The notes under the pieces are model-generated. The model saw only the letters and a list, made by a program, of their open reading frames with translations, had not been told where the DNA came from and made no database searches. Shown piece by piece: positions 1 through 5,668 of a stretch of 6,747 nt of DNA (positions are counted from its first letter, which is position 1; each line of letters begins with the position of its first letter). Position numbers and translations under genes: made by a program. The stretch comes from an uncultured Rhizobiaceae group bacterium. Its GTDB lineage: Bacteria > Pseudomonadota > Alphaproteobacteria > Rhizobiales > Rhizobiaceae. The DNA lies in the NCBI GenBank assembly GCA_938030645.1, contig CALHHQ010000012.1, positions 1 to 6,747 on the forward strand, in the 5' to 3' direction.

Positions 1-302
1 CAATGGTCGGTGCCAGTAAAAGAAGTATCAAACAATTCCCAACCCTCAATGTGAAAAGCTTGGGGATGCGCTGATCGTAGCTGACCAACAGTTACTTAAA
101 CAAGCCAATTTGCGACACACCTAGGCTTGGTAACTAAGGGCTCGATGCGGTCGTAGAATTTTTTCTTATTACCAAACTCTAGTGTCCGCTGTTGAGAAAA
201 ATCTAGCGAGGCTCAGCGTCCAAAATGGTCCGCAAAGCCGCCATTCTTGTTTTCATAGTTTGACGCCATTCAAAAGCTAATCCTTCCCTAAATTGCCCCC
301 TC
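1..302. other. Gene-poor left flank, possible decayed sequence
   Basis: No intact gene is visible. On the plus strand all three frames meet stops within the first 75 bases, so no gene clearly runs in from the left. On the minus strand one frame reads from an ATG at 269-267 down to the window edge with only two stops (TGA at 215-213, TAA at 98-96). Its three segments of 18, 38 and 31 residues have a protein-like composition. The last segment has no ATG or GTG, so it is not a plausible intact gene. It may be a degenerate coding remnant or a copy of a dispersed intergenic repeat; I cannot name the family. In many Rhizobiales prmC lies just upstream of the DUF4167 gene, but I see no prmC C-terminus here. 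Confidence 0.3.
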
Positions 303-320
303 TGTTCACAAATCTGAACA
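303..320. promoter_or_regulatory. Candidate operator: TGTTCA-N6-TGAACA dyad
   Basis: This is a perfect 6-bp inverted repeat with a 6-base spacer, so the half-site centres are 12 bp apart, a spacing suited to a dimeric helix-turn-helix regulator. A TTGCAA that could serve as a -35 element lies at 337-342, but no convincing -10 follows at the right distance. The same hexamer recurs at 434-439, 487-492, 499-504 and 609-614. The regulator is unknown and binding is an inference. Confidence 0.25.
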
Positions 321-363
321 CGCATTAAAAAAACGCTTGCAATTTTCTGGGCATTGCGTACCT

Positions 364-373
364 CTTACGTAAG
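364..373. repeat. 10-bp perfect palindrome CTTACGTAAG
   Basis: This is a perfect palindrome in non-coding DNA, directly followed by a second inverted repeat at 376-390. It could be a protein-binding site near a promoter. No regulator can be named from the sequence. Confidence 0.3.
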
Positions 374-375
374 AA

Positions 376-390
376 AAGCGCTTGGCGCTT
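376..390. repeat. Short hairpin AAGCGC-TTG-GCGCTT
   Basis: A 6-bp perfect inverted repeat with a 3-base loop lies two bases after the palindrome at 364-373. No T-run follows it, so it does not look like a terminator. It may be an operator, or the first hairpin of a structured leader. Confidence 0.35.
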
Positions 391-469
391 ATTTGCTCCC
401 GAAATTCTAGGTCTTTTGGTTCAGCTCAGCGCTTGAACAAAATTTTAGAAAAACGGAGCAAGGTTGTGA

Positions 470-504
470 TGAACGCCTCTTATTGTTGTTCAAGAGGCTG
501 TTCA
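470..504 (+). repeat. Strong bulged hairpin in the leader
   Basis: TGAAC (470-474) pairs with GTTCA (500-504), and GCCTCTT (475-481) pairs with AAGAGGC (492-498). The single T at 499 is bulged and the loop is ten bases, giving twelve base pairs in all. No T-run follows, so it is not a typical terminator. It lies over the ATG of a doubtful 51-codon reading frame at 469-624. Confidence 0.5.
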
Positions 505-527
505 CCGATCTTTCAAAACATAGGCAA

Positions 528-563
528 GTTTGCACGCAGTCTTAGGGAGAAGCGGATGCAAAC
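528..563 (+). repeat. Inverted repeat GTTTGCA / TGCAAAC
   Basis: GTTTGCA (528-534) pairs with TGCAAAC (557-563). The stem can continue with CGC (535-537) against GCG (552-554) across a two-base bulge. It follows the stronger hairpin at 470-504 by 23 bases, so the two could stack in one folded RNA. Confidence 0.35.
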
Positions 564-660
564 GGGGCAATTGAAAAGCAAAGTTTTCTTTTTTTGGCGG
601 GTTACCGCTGTTCACCGGGGGTGACCCCAAAGCAGCCTCTTGGTTGAGGCAAATTAACAT

Positions 661-682
661 GCGTTCCAAAACTGGATAACGC
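661..682 (+). repeat. Bulged hairpin just before the DUF4167 ribosome binding site
   Basis: GCGTT (661-665) pairs with AACGC (678-682), and CCA (666-668) pairs with TGG (673-675). The loop is AAAC and two bases (676-677) are bulged. It ends ten bases before the GA-rich ribosome binding site at 693-699, so it could affect translation or mRNA stability of the downstream gene. Confidence 0.35.
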
Positions 683-692
683 AGGGTTTGAT

Positions 693-699
693 AGAGAAG
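693..699 (+). promoter_or_regulatory. Ribosome binding site for the DUF4167 gene
   Basis: AGAGAAG ends six bases before the ATG at 706, a normal Shine-Dalgarno distance. It lies inside the longer reading frame that begins with TTG at 688, and so favours the ATG as the real start. Confidence 0.5.
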
Positions 700-705
700 T
701 GTCGT

Positions 706-1377
706 ATGAGACAAGGCCAACAGCAAAATCGTTCGCGTTCACGCGGTCGCAATAACAATCGCAACAATAATAACAACAACAATCGCAACCAGCTGAACCG
801 TTCCATGGAAAGCAACGGACCTGATGTTCGTATTCGCGGAACTGCTGCGCATATTGCAGAAAAATACACAACGCTGGCTCGTGATGCACAAACGTCTGGT
901 GACACTGTTGCAGCCGAAAGTTATTGGCAATTTGCCGAACACTACAATCGTTTGATTGCAGTTGCTCAAGCCGCCCAAGCAGAAGAACAAGCCAAGCGGG
1001 ATGAAGAGCGCGCTAAGCGTGATGCAGAACGCGCGGAACGCGGCGAAAGCAATGAGGAGGCGGATGGAGAGGATAGCCGAAATCGTGGCCGTGGCCGCGG
1101 GCGCGGACGCCATCGCAATCAAGATGACGCAGCTGAAAACAACAGCAACGATCCTGCAGATGCACCACAGCCTATGATGGAAGAGGCTGCATCCCAGCCT
1201 AAAGCGGAAAAAGTTGATGCCGCTGATGAAAGCGGAACTGATATGGAAGCTGCAGACGATAAGCCTGTAAAGCCACGTCGTGCATCATCTCGACCTCGTA
1301 AAAAGGTTGAGAAGCCTGCAGACGATGATGGTTCTGACGGTGAATTGCCTGCATTTATCTCAGGTGCTGCTGAATAA
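706..1377 (+). CDS. DUF4167 domain protein, Arg/Asn-rich
   Basis: Encodes 223 residues. The ATG at 706 is chosen over an in-frame TTG at 688 because it has a well-placed ribosome binding site and gives the usual family start, MRQGQ. Residues 1-35 are rich in Arg and Asn, with seven Asn in a row at 20-26. The conserved DUF4167 block follows at about 36-90 (ESNGPDVRIRGTA, then HIAEKY, and AEHYNRLIA near 77-85). After it come a charged helical stretch of Glu/Arg/Lys at 91-118, an RG-repeat patch at 126-136, and a long acidic Ala-rich tail with a basic cluster at 189-203, ending ELPAFISGAAE. The domain is largely confined to Alphaproteobacteria and has no established function. The Arg/Asn and RG-rich segments suggest nucleic-acid binding and disorder; this is inference. 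It has no signal peptide or membrane segment, so it is probably cytoplasmic. The family assignment is firm and the role unknown. Confidence 0.9.
   Translation: MRQGQQQNRSRSRGRNNNRNNNNNNNRNQLNRSMESNGPDVRIRGTAAHIAEKYTTLARDAQTSGDTVAAESYWQFAEHYNRLIAVAQAAQAEEQAKRDEERAKRDAERAERGESNEEADGEDSRNRGRGRGRGRHRNQDDAAENNSNDPADAPQPMMEEAASQPKAEKVDAADESGTDMEAADDKPVKPRRASSRPRKKVEKPADDDGSDGELPAFISGAAE
751..789 (+). repeat. AAC/AAT codon tract
   Basis: This in-frame run consists almost entirely of AAC and AAT codons broken by two CGC codons, and encodes the Asn-rich N-terminus of the DUF4167 protein (residues 16-28). Such triplet tracts can change length by slippage in whole codons without breaking the frame, so the number of Asn may vary among strains. 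Confidence 0.55.
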
Positions 1378-1403
1378 TTTCAGTCTCCAGTTTAAGAATT
1401 TTT

Positions 1404-1435
1404 GAAGCCGTCCTTTGAAATCCAAGGGCGGCTTC
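1404..1435 (+). terminator. Probable terminator after the DUF4167 gene
   Basis: GAAGCCGTCCTT (1404-1415) pairs with AAGGGCGGCTTC (1424-1435) over twelve base pairs, including one G-T wobble, around an eight-base loop. The stem is GC-rich and lies 27 bases past the stop codon. The tract after it, TTACATATT, is only moderately T-rich, so termination may be partial and some transcripts may continue into clpB. Confidence 0.65.
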
Positions 1436-1490
1436 TTACATATTGGGAGAAGGAAATTTTCGATTTGTGGAATATTTCCAACTCTACGGG

Positions 1491-1516
1491 CTTGCCGCTT
1501 TCGGGAGCCTCTCTTT
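1491..1516 (+). promoter_or_regulatory. Weak candidate heat-shock-type promoter for clpB
   Basis: A CTTG at 1491-1494 resembles the core of an RpoH -35 element. The pyrimidine-rich stretches CCTCTCT (1508-1514) or CTCTTT (1511-1516) could be a poor -10. The first is too close and the second matches CCCATNT badly. clpB is commonly under RpoH control in Proteobacteria, which is the main reason to look here. A perfect TGGAA-TAT-TTCCA dyad lies just upstream at 1468-1480. Confidence 0.2.
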
Positions 1517-1567
1517 GATCAATCGCTTTTGCCAGTTTGGGAAAGCAGATTTTGAAGGAATGATGCA

Positions 1568-4213
1568 ATGAATTTAGAAAATTACACAGAACGTATGCGC
1601 GGTTTCGTGCAATCTGCTCAAGCCAAAGCTTTGGCTGATGGGCATCAACAACTCACTCCCGAACATTTGCTGAAAGTCTTGCTCGATGATGAGCAGGGTC
1701 TTGCAGCCTCTCTAATCAACCGCGCTGGTGGGGACGCCAAAGCCGCGTTGCTGGGTACGGAAGCTGCAATTGGTGGCATGCCAAAAGTTTCCGGCAGTAA
1801 TTCTGGCGTTCACTTGTCGCAGGGCTTGGCAAAGGTTTCCGAACAGGCTGAAAAAGTCGCAAAGAAAGCTGGTGATTCCTACATCACTGTGGAACGTTTT
1901 TTGCTCGCGCTTGCCATGGAAAAAAGTGCCAAGACTGCTGACATTTTGAAGAAGGCTGGTGTTTCGCCAGCCTCGTTGAATGACTCCATCGAAACCATTC
2001 GCAAAGGCCGTACTGCAGATTCTGCATCTGCTGAAGACAGTTATGATGCTTTGAAAAAATACGCGCGTGACCTCACATTGGATGCGCGGGAAGGTAAGCT
2101 TGATCCGGTTATCGGACGTGATGAAGAGATTCGTCGAGCCGTTCAGGTTTTGTCTCGGCGCACGAAAAACAATCCTGTTCTTATTGGTGAACCCGGTGTG
2201 GGTAAAACGGCAATTGCCGAAGGTTTGGCACTGCGCATCGTCAATGGTGACGTTCCTGAAAGCTTGCGCGACAAACAATTGATGGCGCTTGATATGGGCG
2301 CACTGATTGCAGGTGCAAAATATCGTGGTGAGTTTGAAGAACGTTTGAAAGCTGTTTTGTCTGAAGTGACAGCGGCCGAAGGTGGCATCGTCCTATTTAT
2401 CGATGAAATGCATACGCTCGTGGGTGCCGGAAAATCTGAAGGTGCGATGGATGCTTCAAACTTGCTCAAGCCTGCTTTGGCGCGGGGCGAGTTGCACTGC
2501 GTTGGTGCGACCACGTTAGATGAATATCGAAAACACGTTGAGAAAGATGCTGCTCTTGCGCGTCGCTTCCAACCTGTGTTCATCAATGAGCCGACTGTGG
2601 AAGACACGATTTCCATTCTGCGTGGCATTAAAGAAAAATATGAACTGCATCACGGCGTGCGCATCGCGGATTCAGCGCTCGTGTCTGCGGCTATGTTGTC
2701 CAATCGATACATCACAGATCGTTTTTTGCCTGACAAAGCCATCGACCTCATGGACGAAGCGGGATCGCGCTTGCGCATGCAAGTGGATTCAAAGCCCGAA
2801 GAACTTGACGAACTTGACCGCCGTATCATTCAACTGAAAATCGAGCGGGAAGCTTTGAACAAAGAGACGGATAAAGCGTCAAAGGATCGCCTTGTGAAAC
2901 TGGAAGCGGACTTATCCGAGTTGGAAGAAAAAGCCCAAAGTCTTTCCGCGCGTTGGATGGCGGAAAAAGATCGCCTGTCGGGAACGCGTGAATTGAAAGA
3001 GAAACTGGATCATGCCCGCTCCGAATTGGAAATTGCTCAGCGTGATGGAGATCTCGCGAAGGCTGGTGAATTGTCTTACGGGGTGATTCCTGACCTTGAG
3101 AAGCAGATTGCTGATGCGGAAGGCGATGAAGAAGAAGCGGTGATGGTCGATGAAGCCGTCACGCCGCAACATATCGCTCATGTGGTGTCGCGCTGGACAG
3201 GCATTCCCGTGGACAAGATGTTAGAAGGGGAGCGTGAAAAACTTCTCGCCATGGAAGATGTGCTGGCCAATCGTGTGGTTGGGCAGGGTGAAGCTGTGGC
3301 AGCCGTGTCAAAGGCTGTGCGCCGTTCCCGCGCTGGATTGCAAGATCCGAACCGGCCGATGGGTTCGTTCATTTTCCTTGGCCCAACAGGTGTTGGTAAA
3401 ACTGAACTGACCAAAGCGTTGGCGGATTATCTCTTTGATGATGACAGTGCTATGGTGCGTTTGGATATGTCGGAATACATGGAGAAGCATTCTGTGTCCC
3501 GTCTCATCGGTGCACCTCCCGGTTATGTTGGATACGACGAAGGTGGCGCGCTCACGGAAGCTGTTCGTCGTCGTCCTTACCAAGTGGTGTTGTTCGACGA
3601 GATCGAAAAAGCACACCCTGATGTGTTCAATGTTCTGCTTCAGGTTCTTGATGATGGGCGTTTGACTGACGGCCAGGGACGAACGGTCGATTTCCGAAAC
3701 ACTTTGATCATCATGACCTCGAATTTGGGGGCTGAATTCTTAGTCAATCTTGGCGAAGGTGAAGATGTGGGTTCTGTTCGCGAACAGGTGATGGACGTTG
3801 TGAAACTTTCATTTCGCCCTGAATTTTTAAACCGAGTGGATGAAACAATTTTGTTCCATCGTTTGCAGCGCTCTAACATGGCAGCGATTGTCAAAATTCA
3901 GTTGGCACGCCTAGAAACACTGCTGGAAGAACGCAAAATCACTTTAGAGCTGGATGAAGATGCTCTCAATTGGTTGGCGGACAAAGGATATGATCCGGCT
4001 TATGGGGCGCGACCTTTGAAACGCGTTATCCAATCTGCGGTTCAAGACCCACTGGCTGAAATGTTGTTGGCCGGAGAAATCACAGATGGGGTAACTGTTG
4101 GAATCACCTCTGGAACGGATCGTTTGCGTTTTCGTGTCAAAGGCTCCAAACCCCGCCCGGTGGATGGGACATTTGAAGTGAAAGCTGATAATGAGGGCCA
4201 AGACGCTGCATAG
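1568..4213 (+). CDS. clpB: ATP-dependent protein disaggregase ClpB
   Basis: Encodes 881 residues, slightly longer than the usual ~860 because of a charged C-terminal extension. ClpB is a hexameric cytoplasmic AAA+ machine that, with DnaK/DnaJ/GrpE, extracts and threads proteins out of heat-induced aggregates. The N-domain spans about 1-145. NBD1 has Walker A GEPGVGKT (207-214), pore-loop Tyr252 in KYRG, Walker B ending in DE at 279-280 (DEMHT), and arginine fingers Arg332/Arg333. The coiled-coil middle domain that docks DnaK spans about 410-530. NBD2 has Walker A GPTGVGKT (605-612), pore-loop Tyr653 in GYVG, Walker B VVLFDE (673-678), arginine finger Arg756 and sensor-2 Arg815 in GAR. All key residues are present, so it should be active. 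The ATG at 1568 has AAGGA eight bases upstream. The middle domain and the lack of a ClpP-binding loop exclude ClpA and ClpC. Identification is near certain. Confidence 0.98.
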   Translation: MNLENYTERMRGFVQSAQAKALADGHQQLTPEHLLKVLLDDEQGLAASLINRAGGDAKAALLGTEAAIGGMPKVSGSNSGVHLSQGLAKVSEQAEKVAKKAGDSYITVERFLLALAMEKSAKTADILKKAGVSPASLNDSIETIRKGRTADSASAEDSYDALKKYARDLTLDAREGKLDPVIGRDEEIRRAVQVLSRRTKNNPVLIGEPGVGKTAIAEGLALRIVNGDVPESLRDKQLMALDMGALIAGAKYRGEFEERLKAVLSEVTAAEGGIVLFIDEMHTLVGAGKSEGAMDASNLLKPALARGELHCVGATTLDEYRKHVEKDAALARRFQPVFINEPTVEDTISILRGIKEKYELHHGVRIADSALVSAAMLSNRYITDRFLPDKAIDLMDEAGSRLRMQVDSKPEELDELDRRIIQLKIEREALNKETDKASKDRLVKLEADLSELEEKAQSLSARWMAEKDRLSGTRELKEKLDHARSELEIAQRDGDLAKAGELSYGVIPDLEKQIADAEGDEEEAVMVDEAVTPQHIAHVVSRWTGIPVDKMLEGEREKLLAMEDVLANRVVGQGEAVAAVSKAVRRSRAGLQDPNRPMGSFIFLGPTGVGKTELTKALADYLFDDDSAMVRLDMSEYMEKHSVSRLIGAPPGYVGYDEGGALTEAVRRRPYQVVLFDEIEKAHPDVFNVLLQVLDDGRLTDGQGRTVDFRNTLIIMTSNLGAEFLVNLGEGEDVGSVREQVMDVVKLSFRPEFLNRVDETILFHRLQRSNMAAIVKIQLARLETLLEERKITLELDEDALNWLADKGYDPAYGARPLKRVIQSAVQDPLAEMLLAGEITDGVTVGITSGTDRLRFRVKGSKPRPVDGTFEVKADNEGQDAA

Positions 4214-4233
4214 ACCGCAATAAGATTGAACTT

Positions 4234-4279
4234 GTCTCCGTTGTTGACGTAAAGTAAAGTTGAACGGCGGGGACTTTTT
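4234..4279 (+). terminator. Intrinsic terminator after clpB
   Basis: GTCTCCGTTGTT (4234-4245) pairs with AACGGCGGGGAC (4263-4274) over twelve base pairs, three of them G-T wobbles, around a 17-base loop. Five Ts follow immediately at 4275-4279. It lies 20 bases past the clpB stop and is the clearest terminator in the window. It implies that the downstream transpeptidase gene is mainly transcribed from its own promoter. Confidence 0.8.
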
Positions 4280-4307
4280 CATGTCAGATTCATGTGGCAA
4301 CAGGAAT

Positions 4308-4326
4308 ATTCGTGGCAAACACGAAT
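4308..4326 (+). repeat. Inverted repeat ATTCGTG-N5-CACGAAT before the transpeptidase gene
   Basis: A perfect 7-bp inverted repeat around GCAAA lies directly before the ribosome binding site at 4328-4333 and after the clpB terminator. It may be a DNA operator near the transcription start, or a hairpin in the mRNA that limits ribosome access. No regulator can be named from the sequence. Confidence 0.5.
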
Positions 4327-4327
4327 C

Positions 4328-4333
4328 GGGAAG
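4328..4333 (+). promoter_or_regulatory. Ribosome binding site for the L,D-transpeptidase gene
   Basis: GGGAAG ends nine bases before the ATG at 4343. It supports this start over the in-frame ATG at 4292, which lies only 12 bases past the clpB terminator T-run and would place 17 extra residues ahead of the signal peptide. Confidence 0.5.
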
Positions 4334-4342
4334 ATCAGAATT

Positions 4343-5653
4343 ATGGCATCACGTTTTCTAAAACCATCACTTGTTTTGCTTGGGGCAGTCATTGGGTTGG
4401 GTGTTTTCACGCTTCCTTCTGCTGCAGATGAAAAACCTTATCAGGTCGCTCAAGCTTTTTATGATGTTTATGTGGATCAAGATGGCAATCGCTTTTTGGT
4501 CGATCCCGATACTGGACATGTTGTTGGCCCTGCCGATGACAATCGTTCCCTAACACGCCGCCAACAACGCCGTGCTGATCGTCGCAACAAGCGCCGGAAC
4601 AACTTGCAACGTGATTTAGGCAGTTTGTTTGGTTTGCGCGCGCGGGAAGAACCAAAAGCGCAACCAGAGCAACAACCGCGTATTCGACGCAATGCGCCGC
4701 GCAAAAGCACAACAGAAGACGAGATTGCACGTTTGCCTGGTTTTGAGCGCCCAACTGTCGGGGCCAAGCCGCGCACAAGCGTGAAAAACTATTCTGGTGG
4801 AAAGCCCGGATTTAACCGCAACCAAATGGCCTCTTTGCAAGTTCTGCTGGACCGCGAGGGTTTTTCTCCTGGCGCTATAGATGGCAAATGGGGGTCGAAT
4901 GTAGCCAAAGCCATGTCCGCATGGAAAGAAGCCAAAGGGTCTGAGCTGGATATCAGCAATTATGGCCGTCTTGAAAATATTCTGGCTGGAACCGGCGGCA
5001 GTGCGATCACCACATATACGATCACAGCCAAAGATGCGGCTGGGCCGTTCGTTAAATCTGTGCCGGTGGATTACGCTTTGAAAGCTGAGCTTCCGGCTTT
5101 GTCCTACACATCTTTGGTGGAGGCACTGGCCGAGAAGTTTCACATGAGCCAATCGTATTTGCGCCATTTAAATCCTGGCAAAAGCTTTCGGGCTGGTACA
5201 ACGATCAAAGTGGCTGCAACGGGCGAACGCAAATCGACAAAGGTCAGCTATATCGTCGCTGACAAAGCTAAGAAACAGATAAGAGCCTACGGTCGAAATG
5301 GCGCCCTCGTAGTTGCTTATCCTGCCACAATTGGTTCAGCAGCAACACCATCGCCGGTGGGGTCTCATTCCGTGACGCGTATCGCGGTCAACCCGGAATA
5401 CACATACAATCCGAAGAAGAATTTCCAGCAGGGGGAGAATGATAAAATTCTGCGCATCCCTCCTGGGCCAAACGGTCCAGTCGGTTCTGTTTGGATAGCC
5501 TTGTCAAAACCCACTTATGGAATTCACGGAACTCCGAATCCAGAAACCATCGGCAAAACTAATTCTCATGGATGTATTCGTCTCACCAACTGGGACGCAC
5601 GAGAATTGGCAAAGTTGGTTCAACGTGGTGCCACTGTTGAGTTTACAGAGTAG
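4343..5653 (+). CDS. Secreted L,D-transpeptidase (YkuD family) with peptidoglycan-binding domain
   Basis: Encodes 436 residues from the ATG at 4343, chosen for its ribosome binding site and because the protein then opens with a clean Sec signal peptide: basic MASRFLK, a hydrophobic core at about 9-24, and likely cleavage after Ala28 (SAA|DE). An Arg-rich stretch lies at about 72-86. A PG_binding_1-like domain follows at about 157-199, then a LysM-like stretch at about 255-291. The YkuD catalytic domain spans about 300-435, with His395 and the nucleophile Cys411 inside SHGCIR (His409 adjacent), matching the family signature HX(14-17)[ST]HGC. Enzymes of this family form 3-3 peptidoglycan cross-links or attach outer-membrane proteins to peptidoglycan in the periplasm; which applies here cannot be told. 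It is separated from clpB by a terminator. The family is certain; the specific reaction is not. Confidence 0.93.
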   Translation: MASRFLKPSLVLLGAVIGLGVFTLPSAADEKPYQVAQAFYDVYVDQDGNRFLVDPDTGHVVGPADDNRSLTRRQQRRADRRNKRRNNLQRDLGSLFGLRAREEPKAQPEQQPRIRRNAPRKSTTEDEIARLPGFERPTVGAKPRTSVKNYSGGKPGFNRNQMASLQVLLDREGFSPGAIDGKWGSNVAKAMSAWKEAKGSELDISNYGRLENILAGTGGSAITTYTITAKDAAGPFVKSVPVDYALKAELPALSYTSLVEALAEKFHMSQSYLRHLNPGKSFRAGTTIKVAATGERKSTKVSYIVADKAKKQIRAYGRNGALVVAYPATIGSAATPSPVGSHSVTRIAVNPEYTYNPKKNFQQGENDKILRIPPGPNGPVGSVWIALSKPTYGIHGTPNPETIGKTNSHGCIRLTNWDARELAKLVQRGATVEFTE

Positions 5654-5668
5654 CCTTCCACTTTAGAT

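Larger units (their letters stand above)
391..705 (+). other. Hairpin-rich leader upstream of the DUF4167 gene
   Basis: About 315 bases without a convincing gene. In order it contains a 12-bp bulged hairpin at 470-504, a bulged hairpin at 528-563, an A/T-only stem (GAAAA 573-577, TTTTC 584-588) running into seven Ts at 589-595, a GGGG-GTGA-CCCC tetraloop hairpin at 617-628, GCCTC/GAGGC at 635-650, and a bulged 8-bp hairpin at 661-682. It also carries an 11-base direct repeat, GCTGTTCACCG, at 497-507 and 607-617. It may be a long structured 5' leader or a small RNA locus. It matches no RNA family that I recognise, and no transcription start can be fixed. Confidence 0.35.

Noticed and set aside
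3..74. Short plus-strand frame of 23 residues at the left edge, possibly the end of an upstream gene
   Set aside because: Too short to judge, with no recognisable C-terminal motif; the opposite strand reads more like protein here.
421..440. Possible tRNA-like sequence (TTCAGCTCAGCGC)
   Set aside because: No acceptor stem, anticodon arm or T-loop sequence can be found around it.
573..595. GAAAA/TTTTC stem followed by a T-run as an intrinsic terminator or attenuator
   Set aside because: The stem is short, with only one G-C pair, and too weak to call a terminator; it is mentioned only as part of the leader.
469..624. A 51-residue plus-strand reading frame with ATG at 469 and GGAG/AAGG upstream
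   Set aside because: The composition looks non-coding, its start is buried in the 470-504 hairpin, and it resembles no family I know. The longer version starting with TTG at 382 is even less plausible.
688..705. Upstream TTG start for the DUF4167 protein
   Set aside because: It adds MIEKCR, which is not part of the family start, and a ribosome binding site sits correctly for the ATG at 706.
1515..1522. TTGATCAA as an FNR-type box upstream of clpB
   Set aside because: FNR boxes need TTGAT-N4-ATCAA; the four-base spacer is missing.
4281..4361. 26-residue upstream reading frame overlapping the transpeptidase start
   Set aside because: It begins two bases after the terminator T-run, so it would be barely transcribed as part of the gene's own mRNA, and it has no coding character.
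5620..5640. Dyad near the end of the transpeptidase gene as a terminator for the convergent pair
   Set aside because: It lies in coding sequence, has almost no loop and no T-run on either strand.
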